This document shows positions 32,749 through 39,243 of a stretch of DNA of 64,000 nt, piece by piece. The notes under the pieces are model-generated. The model ran no database searches, was not told the DNA's origin, and worked only from the letters and a program-made list of their open reading frames with translations. The position numbers were made by a program, and so were the translations under genes. How positions within the stretch are numbered: position 1 is the first letter of the stretch; each line of letters begins with the position of its first letter. The stretch lies in NCBI GenBank assembly GCA_039806955.1, contig JBDHQI010000024.1:1-64000 (forward strand), written 5' to 3'. This DNA is from JADLHS01 sp039806955 (GTDB lineage Bacteria > Verrucomicrobiota > Verrucomicrobiia > Limisphaerales > JADLHS01).

Positions 32749-33585
32749 CTACGATTTGATGTCGCGCACCTGAAAGGCCGTCGCGCCAATGACAAAAACC
32801 GTGGCGGTTGCGGCCAGCAATAGAAACTCGGATTGCGCGATTCTCCAGATTGGCACCGGATCAGAAAAGACCATCAGCCAGGAACGAAAATGGTGGGTGA
32901 TGAACCAGTTTTGATAGCGGTCAAAAAACGGAATGCCTTCCATGACCAGGTTCACAAACATGTAGGACAGGGCGAGAATGGTGGCGGCCGCCGGTTTCAT
33001 GTTGAAGCAGGAAAACATGAACGCGATGGACAGCATCGTGCCAGCATTGATGATGAGAAAAATGTGCGCCACTAGAAAACGGATGGAACCTTCCGACGCG
33101 CCGAGAATGTTGAAGGCTTGTCCCGGAACGAAAACGAACAACCCTTTCCACGGAAAAAACAGTCGCGCCATCCCCAGCGCGGTTGCGCCCAGCGCCGCCA
33201 CCAAGACGGCGGCAAAAATGATTCCGGCCACCCATTTGACAAACAGCAAACGGCTGCGCGAAATGGGGCGTGACAGAATCATCCGCAGTGTGCCGTCCTC
33301 GGTTTCCTTGGCGACCAGATCGCCGCCGACCAACGTGACGTACAGCGGCATGAGCAAAACGATCTGAGGCAGGATCATCACCACCGCGACAGTCAGCGCT
33401 GAAATGAATTCCTCCGCCAGATAGCCGTTGCCCGCCAGTAACCGTTCCATGTCACCCTGCCAGCGGGTGAATTTGAACGCGAGCAGCATGGCCAGTTGCG
33501 CCAGCAGAAAGGCGCCGAACCCGATGTACGTGCGCTTTTTGCCGAAGAGTTTCCCAAGTTCGTTTTTCAGTTGCGCGAAGAACAT
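32749..33585 (-). CDS. ABC-2 type transporter permease
   Basis: A 278-residue membrane protein with about six hydrophobic segments ('GFGAFLLAQLAMLLAF', 'VAVVMILPQIVLLMPLYVTL', 'GIIFAAVLVAALGATALGMA', 'FLLLAATATVFVIGATAF'). 'GGDLVAKETEDGTLRMILSRPISRSRLL' is the cytoplasmic loop typical of ABC-2 permeases of the NosY/multidrug type. ATG 33585 lies one base after the stop of the ATPase gene. Together they should form an exporter; the substrate is unknown. The upstream prepilin-like gene is in the same coupled operon. Confidence 0.88.
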   Translation of the reverse strand: MFFAQLKNELGKLFGKKRTYIGFGAFLLAQLAMLLAFKFTRWQGDMERLLAGNGYLAEEFISALTVAVVMILPQIVLLMPLYVTLVGGDLVAKETEDGTLRMILSRPISRSRLLFVKWVAGIIFAAVLVAALGATALGMARLFFPWKGLFVFVPGQAFNILGASEGSIRFLVAHIFLIINAGTMLSIAFMFSCFNMKPAAATILALSYMFVNLVMEGIPFFDRYQNWFITHHFRSWLMVFSDPVPIWRIAQSEFLLLAATATVFVIGATAFQVRDIKS

Positions 33586-33586
33586 G

Positions 33587-34492
33587 TCAGTTGGATGGAT
33601 TGGGGGTCGCCTTGACCAGTTGCAGATAAAAATCCTCCAGGGTTTGTTCGCGCCCCCAGAGGCCGGAAACATCGTGGCCGGCTTGAACCAGCACCCGCGC
33701 TATATCGGCAATCGCCACGCCGTCTTTGAGGCGCAGATGTTCCGTGCCGTCGCTGTCCAAAATCAAATCCTGCTTGCGCAACAACGTCACTGCGGCGTTG
33801 AAATCCCGGGTACGCAATGCCACCCGGCCGCGGGTGGCCTTCACTTCCGCAATCGTGCCGTCAAAAACTTTTTCGCCGCGATGCAGCACCGCGATCCGTG
33901 AGCAAAGCTGTTCGACCTCGGTAAGCAGGTGCGAGGAAAGCAGAATGGTCAGTCGCAGTTCGCGGTGCAGCCGCAAAATGGTGTGGCGCATTTCGGCGAT
34001 GCCCTCGGGGTCCAAACCACTGCCAGGCTCGTCAAGGATGAGCAGTTCCGGTTGCGGCAACAAGGCTTGCGCCAGCGCCAGGCGCGCGCGCATGCCGTGT
34101 GAGTAGGTGCGCACGTGGCCGTGTTCACGACCGGTTAACCCCACCCAATCCACGACTTCCTGGATGCGTTGTTTCGAGGTGGGGGCGGTATAGTGACTGA
34201 GAATTTCCAGGTTGCGCCAGCCGCTCAGGTAATCATAAAACGCGGGCGCTTCAAAAATCGCCCCGACCTTTTTCAAAGCCCGGGCGCGTTGCGTGGTGAC
34301 ATCGAACCCGCATACTCGGGCCTCACCCGAGGTCGGCCAGACTTGTCCGAGCATCATGCCGATGGTGGTGCTTTTGCCGGCGCCGTTGTGTCCCAGCAAC
34401 CCAAAAATTTCGCCCGACGGCACGGCCAGCGTCAGGTCGCCAACCGCCGTGCGCGCGCCAAATTTTTTATGCAGGTGCGTGAGTTCGATCAT
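33587..34492 (-). CDS. ABC transporter ATP-binding protein
   Basis: A 301-residue ABC ATPase: Walker A 'LLGHNGAGKST', Q-loop region 'IFEAPAFYDYLSGWRNLE', signature 'YSHGMRARLALAQALL', Walker B 'LLILDEPGSGLDP' and the switch histidine in 'TILLSSHLLTEVE'. The signature SHGMR replaces LSGGQ, as usual for drug/NatA-type exporters. The C-terminal 80 residues form a small extra domain. Its start overlaps the stop of the prepilin-like gene by four bases and its stop lies one base before the permease start. Confidence 0.92.
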   Translation of the reverse strand: MIELTHLHKKFGARTAVGDLTLAVPSGEIFGLLGHNGAGKSTTIGMMLGQVWPTSGEARVCGFDVTTQRARALKKVGAIFEAPAFYDYLSGWRNLEILSHYTAPTSKQRIQEVVDWVGLTGREHGHVRTYSHGMRARLALAQALLPQPELLILDEPGSGLDPEGIAEMRHTILRLHRELRLTILLSSHLLTEVEQLCSRIAVLHRGEKVFDGTIAEVKATRGRVALRTRDFNAAVTLLRKQDLILDSDGTEHLRLKDGVAIADIARVLVQAGHDVSGLWGREQTLEDFYLQLVKATPNPSN

Positions 34493-35079
34493 GGTTTTTG
34501 AATGCTTCCTTCAATGGCGAGCAGGTTCTTGATATGTCCGTCGGCGTAAAGGTAATTTACCGCCTTGCTGGCGCCGCGCGCGGAGTGGAAGCCTTCCTTG
34601 TCGAAGAACACCGGCATGGCGTGAGGATCAAATTTCATGCCGAGCGCCGAGAGTTGATCGGCCATCTGCCCATTGAGCAGACTGTTCCACGAATAGCTCG
34701 AACCGGTCGTTTCAAACAACCTTTTGCGATCCGAAGGGCAACGCAACACGTTGGTGTTGCCCAGTTCATCGCGCAGCACCACTTCCACGCTGGGTAGCAC
34801 GTTGGTCGGCGCCGGGTTATCTTCCGTGGGGGCGGTGCGATCACGCATGACGGGTAAGCGCTGATGGTTGGCATCCACATAAAGCTGCAACGCGATGCCG
34901 ATTTGTCGCAGATTGTTCAGGCACGCGGTGCCGCGGGCGCTTTCCTTGGCGCGACCGAACGCGGGGAGCAGCAGGCCGGCCAGAATTGCAATGATGCCAA
35001 TCACCACGAGCAACTCGATGAGCGTGAAGGCAAAGCGCGGTTGCTTTCGAGCGGACACCATGGGGAACAGGCGATTCAT
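34489..35079 (-). CDS. Prepilin-type protein with H-x9-DG-like C-terminus
   Basis: A 196-residue type II secretion/pilin-like protein. After a basic leader the cleavage and methylation site reads 'RFAFTLIELLVVIGIIAIL' (about 15-33) with the conserved glutamate at position +5. The globular part has 'CLNNLRQIGIALQLYVDANH' and ends with 'VNYLYADGHIKNLLAIEG', the DGH motif of the large planctomycete/verrucomicrobial DUF1559-like prepilin group. Such proteins are exported by type II/IV pilus machinery. It is coupled by four-base overlaps both to the upstream helical protein and to the downstream ABC ATPase, an uncommon partner. Confidence 0.85.
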   Translation of the reverse strand: MNRLFPMVSARKQPRFAFTLIELLVVIGIIAILAGLLLPAFGRAKESARGTACLNNLRQIGIALQLYVDANHQRLPVMRDRTAPTEDNPAPTNVLPSVEVVLRDELGNTNVLRCPSDRKRLFETTGSSYSWNSLLNGQMADQLSALGMKFDPHAMPVFFDKEGFHSARGASKAVNYLYADGHIKNLLAIEGSIQKP

Positions 35080-35690
35080 CGCCCGTGAAGAAACCGGCCG
35101 GATTCCATGTTGCGTTGCAACTCCTCAAGGAGCGGGGCCAGTTCGGCTTTGGTTTGCGCCGAGCTTTGGCTGTAGAATGTTTTCAAACCGATGGTCCGCA
35201 CCTTGGCTTCCAGTTCGGGGCTCAGCGGGGTGGCGTTGGTTAAGTCCGTGCCGCCGGGGCCGGGTGGCGGTGGCATTTGCTCGCGCAACCGTTTCAAGGC
35301 CTGATCCACGGTGCGCCGCCGGCGCTCCTCTGGTAATTCTTCAAACGCGGCGATCATCTGCTTGAAGCCGGTCGGCAACGTGGCCTCGATGAATTCGCCT
35401 TTCTCCTCCTCGGTCATTTCCTGAAACCAGTCACCAACCGCGCGCCCCATGCGCATTTCGCGACGGTCCTCGAGCGATAACCGGTTTAACATGGCCGCCG
35501 CTTTCCGCAAGGCCGCCGTGCGCTCGGCGCCGGTGAGCCGGCTCAAATCCGTGCCGGTGACGAACGCCTGCAGTTTTTCCGGCGTCACTTTGGCATTTTT
35601 GGCGACGTAATATCCGGTCAGCCCCAAGACCCAAATCCCGATGATGGCCAGCAAGCCGGCGCTCAACGCTCTCTTTTTCGGACTGCTCAC
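35076..35690 (-). CDS. Single-pass membrane-anchored helical protein
   Basis: A 204-residue protein with one N-terminal transmembrane helix (about 11-29, 'AGLLAIIGIWVLGLTGYYV') and a charged helical periplasmic part containing 'RMGRAVGDWFQEMTEEEKGE' and 'ALKRLREQMPPPPGPGG'. I do not recognise a family. It is the first gene of a four-gene run with a prepilin-like protein and an ABC exporter, each joined by overlaps or a one-base gap. It may be a structural or regulatory part of that system. Confidence 0.6.
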   Translation of the reverse strand: MSSPKKRALSAGLLAIIGIWVLGLTGYYVAKNAKVTPEKLQAFVTGTDLSRLTGAERTAALRKAAAMLNRLSLEDRREMRMGRAVGDWFQEMTEEEKGEFIEATLPTGFKQMIAAFEELPEERRRRTVDQALKRLREQMPPPPGPGGTDLTNATPLSPELEAKVRTIGLKTFYSQSSAQTKAELAPLLEELQRNMESGRFLHGR

Positions 35691-35805
35691 GCGCTCAGTT
35701 TAGCGAAACCCGCCCCCCGCGCCACGAAAAGTTTATCCGGTCCGACGCAATTTATCGTTTACGTTGACCGCGCGTTGGAGTTACAACGGCGACAATCCGG
35801 TTTCC

Positions 35806-36831
35806 ATGAAACTTGTGCAGTGCCAATTCAGTCGCGGTGCAAAAGCCGAATCAACGGCTATGGCTCGATTGCTTGGCGTGGCGCTCGTGTGGGGGATGGT
35901 CGGCGTTGGTTCGATCTCGGCTGCCGGTTTCCGGCTGGCCGACGTCACCGATAAATCTCTCGGCGTCTGGGAAGGTGATCAACCAGTGCTGGTTTACAAT
36001 TACGGCATCATCAGTCCCACCAACGTGCCGGTCGATCGGGCGCGCAGCAGTTATGTGCATCCACTTTACGGACTGGATGGCGAGGTGTTGACGGATGATT
36101 TTCCAAAGGATCATTACCATCACCGCGGTCTGTTCTGGGCCTGGCCGCATGTAAAGATTGATGGTCAGGAATACGATCTTTGGCTGCTCAAGGGAATCCG
36201 CCACCAATTTGATCACTGGTTGAAACGCGAAGCCTCCGCTGCCGCCGCCATTTGCGCCGTGGAAAATCATTGGCTGGTCGGCGACCGGAACGTAATGACG
36301 GAGCAGGTATGGTTTCGCGTGTTGCCCGCCACGTCGGAAGGACGCGCCATTGACCTGGAACTGACGCTGACGCCGACCACGGTGCCGGTGACTTTGCGGG
36401 GCGCGGAAGAGAAGAGTTACGGGGGATTAACTTTGCGCTTCGCTCCGCATGAGGGCAATCCGATGATCACCGTGCCGTCCGGGCGAACCAGGGAGGACCT
36501 GACGATGACCCGGCTGCCATGGGCGGATTTATCCACACAGATTGCCGGAGCAAAAAAAACCAGTGGCGCGACAATTTTCATCGCGTCGACGCATCCCGAT
36601 TTTCCGCCCGAATGGTTGACCCGGCACTACGGGGTTTTGTGCGTCGGTTGGCCAGGAGTGAAAGGGCAGACGCTTGCGCCCGGTAAAACGGTGCGTTGCC
36701 GTTATCGCGTCTGGATTCATCGCGGCGTCCCGACGCTGTCACAATTGGCAATGCAGTACGCCACCTTCACCCAGGCCATCTCCAATGCGCCACCACTTTC
36801 CGTGAGTGACGGCCAAAACGGACGGCATTGA
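35806..36831 (+). CDS. Secreted DUF6807 (PmoA-family) protein
   Basis: A 341-residue exported protein. The hydrophobic segment 'LLGVALVWGMVGVGSISAAG' is a signal peptide. The DUF6807 marks are 'VYNYGIISP', 'YVHPLYGLDGEVLTDDFPKD', 'HYHHRGLFWAWPHV' and the ending 'CRYRVWIHRG'. The histidine cluster 'DHYHHRG' is a likely metal or substrate site. The PmoA label often given to this family is misleading, as it is unrelated to methane monooxygenase; the family is common beside sugar-acting oxidoreductases in planctomycetes and verrucomicrobia. The start could be 35806 or ATG 35860. It begins a three-gene unit with a Gfo/Idh oxidoreductase and a second DUF6807 protein. Confidence 0.8.
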   Translation: MKLVQCQFSRGAKAESTAMARLLGVALVWGMVGVGSISAAGFRLADVTDKSLGVWEGDQPVLVYNYGIISPTNVPVDRARSSYVHPLYGLDGEVLTDDFPKDHYHHRGLFWAWPHVKIDGQEYDLWLLKGIRHQFDHWLKREASAAAAICAVENHWLVGDRNVMTEQVWFRVLPATSEGRAIDLELTLTPTTVPVTLRGAEEKSYGGLTLRFAPHEGNPMITVPSGRTREDLTMTRLPWADLSTQIAGAKKTSGATIFIASTHPDFPPEWLTRHYGVLCVGWPGVKGQTLAPGKTVRCRYRVWIHRGVPTLSQLAMQYATFTQAISNAPPLSVSDGQNGRH

Positions 36832-36849
36832 TGGAAAACAGGAAAAATT

Positions 36850-38190
36850 ATGAAGCGACCAAAACAAAAACATCAACTGGCGGAACCGCTTACTCGCAGA
36901 AGCTTTTTAGGGCGCAGCAGCTTGCTGCTGGCCGGCGCCGCTCTACCGCAGATTTTGCCCAGTGGCGTTCTGGCGGCGAACGGTCAGCCTGGAGCGAACG
37001 ATCGGATCGGCATCGGATTTATTGGCATGGGGCGACAAGCCGGCGGATTGTTGCGCGGCGTGGAGCGGTTGCCCGTCGGCAAGGTGGTTGCCGTGGCGGA
37101 TGTGAATTTACCTCGCGCTCGTGAGGTCGCGCAAAAACACAACGGCGTGGCTTATCAAGATTATCGGCGCTTGTTGGAGCGCAAGGACGTGGACGCGGTG
37201 ATTACTGCCACGCCCGAGCATTGGCGACTTTTGATCTGCGTAAATTCCTGTCAGGCGGGCAAGGACGTTTACGCCGAGAAGCCGATGACGCTGACGATCC
37301 GGGAAGGCCGATTGATCGTGCAGGCGGCGCGCAAATACAATCGCGTTTTTCAAGTTGGCAGCCACCAACGTTCGATGTGGCAAAATTACATCGGCTGCAA
37401 ACTGGTGCGCGATGGAAGCATCGGGAAAATCAAAAAAGTCATCGCCTACAATTATCCCAGTCCCTGGGAATTCAAGCTGCCCGCGCAACCGATTCCGGCG
37501 GAATTGGATTGGGACATGTGGTGCGGGCCGGTCGAACCGGTGCCCTACCATCAAGACCTTTACCTGCCGCGCGCCAATCCCGGCTGGCTTTCGTTCCGAC
37601 CGTATTCCGGCGGTGAAATGACCGGTTGGGGCGCGCATGGTTTGGATCAAATTCAATGCGCACTGGGCATGGATGAAACCGGTCCGGTTGAAGTCTGGGC
37701 CGAAGGGAAAAAGTTTGTGCCGCCAACTTATACGCAACCGGAAAGTCAAAAGCGCGGAGACGCCATTGCGATGGAAACCAAAGTCTTCTTTCGCTACGCC
37801 AATGGCATCGTAGTCGAGCCGGGTGATGAAGCGACCATGGGCGGCGCGGTGTTCGTCGGTGAAAACGGTACGATCAATATCAAACGCGGCTTTCTGGAAT
37901 CCGATCCGGAGGAATTGGCGCTGGAGGCCCTGGGAAAACGACCGGCGAATTTCAGCGAAGACCACATGCGCAATTGGTTCGATTGCATCAAATCCCGCCA
38001 GCGCCCGGTGGCGGATGTGGAAGCGGGCCACCGTTCGGCCACGGTGTGTCACCTCGGTAATATCGCGCGTTTGCTCGGACGCAAATTGAAATGGGATCCG
38101 GTGCGCGAAAAATTCCCCGATGACGCGGAGGCCAATCAATACCTCGATCGCGAACGCCGCAAACCGTGGATGGCGCCCGAGCAAATTTAA
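36850..38190 (+). CDS. Tat-exported Gfo/Idh/MocA oxidoreductase
   Basis: A 446-residue NAD(P)-dependent sugar oxidoreductase. 'TRRSFLGRSSLLLAGAAL' (about 15-32) is a twin-arginine signal, so it is folded with its cofactor before export. The Rossmann motif is 'IGIGFIGMGRQAGG', and the family lysine is in 'YAEKPMTLTI' (EKP motif). 'GGEMTGWGAHGLDQIQCAL' provides the catalytic histidine region and lacks nothing obvious. It starts 18 bases after one DUF6807 gene and ends six bases before another. A periplasmic redox step on a sugar or glycoside is likely; the substrate is unknown. Confidence 0.88.
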   Translation: MKRPKQKHQLAEPLTRRSFLGRSSLLLAGAALPQILPSGVLAANGQPGANDRIGIGFIGMGRQAGGLLRGVERLPVGKVVAVADVNLPRAREVAQKHNGVAYQDYRRLLERKDVDAVITATPEHWRLLICVNSCQAGKDVYAEKPMTLTIREGRLIVQAARKYNRVFQVGSHQRSMWQNYIGCKLVRDGSIGKIKKVIAYNYPSPWEFKLPAQPIPAELDWDMWCGPVEPVPYHQDLYLPRANPGWLSFRPYSGGEMTGWGAHGLDQIQCALGMDETGPVEVWAEGKKFVPPTYTQPESQKRGDAIAMETKVFFRYANGIVVEPGDEATMGGAVFVGENGTINIKRGFLESDPEELALEALGKRPANFSEDHMRNWFDCIKSRQRPVADVEAGHRSATVCHLGNIARLLGRKLKWDPVREKFPDDAEANQYLDRERRKPWMAPEQI

Positions 38191-38196
38191 GCGCTC

Positions 38197-39162
38197 ATGT
38201 ACCGTTGGCTGTTTCTTTTCTTGGTGGCGTCGCTCTGCGGCGGCTGGGCGTCTGCTGCGGATGCAATCGCGTTCGAGTCAGATGCGGGGCAGGGGAGTTT
38301 GCGCATCTTGATTGGCAGTCAGGAAGCCTTGGTTTATAGCTACGGGACGAATTGGGATTTGCCGCATTTTTATCCCGTACGCAGTCCTTCCGGGAAATCC
38401 ATGACCGTCGAAAAACCGGACCCCTATCCGCATCACCGCTCCTTTTGGTTTGCGGATACGGTGCAGTTGGAGGGACAACGGCAGGCTTCATTTTACAATG
38501 CGCTCTATTCCGGTCACGGCGACAAACAAAATCCACAACCGCCATTTCGCGATCACATCCGCCACATCAGCTTGACTCTGGCTGATGCTTTGCCTGCGGA
38601 GCAGAAACGCGAGTTGACCGCGCAACTCGTCTGGGAAATGGATGATGGCAAAATTCCGGTGTTGGACGAGACGCGGCGGATGGTCATTACGGCGCTTCCC
38701 AACGGCGAGTATTTTCTCGACTTGGAATTCACGCTCGTGGCGAATTACGGCGCGGTTACGTTTCAGAGCGACGCGGTCCATTACGCCTGGCCGTTCATTC
38801 GGCTCAATAGCGAGTTCAATGCCTCTGCCGGTGGTGTCCTGGTAAACTCCGAGGGCGAGAGTGGCGAAACGAACACCAACATGAAAATCGCGCGGTGGGT
38901 GGATTTCTCGCGTGGCTCAGGCGCCGCGGCGGAAGGTCTCGCCATGTTCAGTCATCCCGCCAATCAATCCCCGCATCAATGGCTGACGCGTGATTATGGC
39001 TGTTTCGGGCCGCGTCGTGTCGCTGCCAAGAGCGGCAAACCGTTCGTTTTGGCTCGCGGCGAGAAAATCTCCACACGCGTCGGGGTGCTGGTTCATCGGG
39101 GCGATGTTCAGGCGGGGCAGGTGGCTGCGCGTTATCAACTTTACTCAAACGGAAAGTTGTAA
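38197..39162 (+). CDS. Secreted DUF6807 protein, second copy
   Basis: A 321-residue protein with a signal peptide ('YRWLFLFLVASLCGGWASAA'). It shares with the copy at 35806-36831 the layout 'VYSYGTNWDLPHFYPVRSPS', 'DPYPHHRSFWFADTVQ' and 'RVGVLVHRGDV', but is clearly diverged, so the pair is not a recent duplication. 'PHHRSFW' replaces 'YHHRGLFW' and keeps both histidines. The pairing of two divergent DUF6807 proteins around one oxidoreductase suggests two linked steps or substrates. Confidence 0.8.
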   Translation: MYRWLFLFLVASLCGGWASAADAIAFESDAGQGSLRILIGSQEALVYSYGTNWDLPHFYPVRSPSGKSMTVEKPDPYPHHRSFWFADTVQLEGQRQASFYNALYSGHGDKQNPQPPFRDHIRHISLTLADALPAEQKRELTAQLVWEMDDGKIPVLDETRRMVITALPNGEYFLDLEFTLVANYGAVTFQSDAVHYAWPFIRLNSEFNASAGGVLVNSEGESGETNTNMKIARWVDFSRGSGAAAEGLAMFSHPANQSPHQWLTRDYGCFGPRRVAAKSGKPFVLARGEKISTRVGVLVHRGDVQAGQVAARYQLYSNGKL

Positions 39163-39243
39163 TCTTTAATACTGCAACCCCGGGATTTGGCCGAAGCATA
39201 AATCCATCTTGCCAAGCTGCCGTCCGAATCTAAGCTCTCGTTC

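Noticed and set aside
32629..32823. Small + strand gene between gyrB and the ABC permease
   Set aside because: 64 residues rich in Arg and Gly, no ribosome-binding site, no motif, and it overlaps the 3' end of the permease gene.
35806..36831. Methane monooxygenase subunit PmoA
   Set aside because: The PmoA label of the DUF6807 family is a naming artefact; the protein is a soluble exported protein without the membrane helices of real PmoA.
39163..39243. Glycine riboswitch ahead of gcvP
   Set aside because: The gap is only 81 bases and lacks the paired aptamer cores; no terminator or sequester hairpin is visible.
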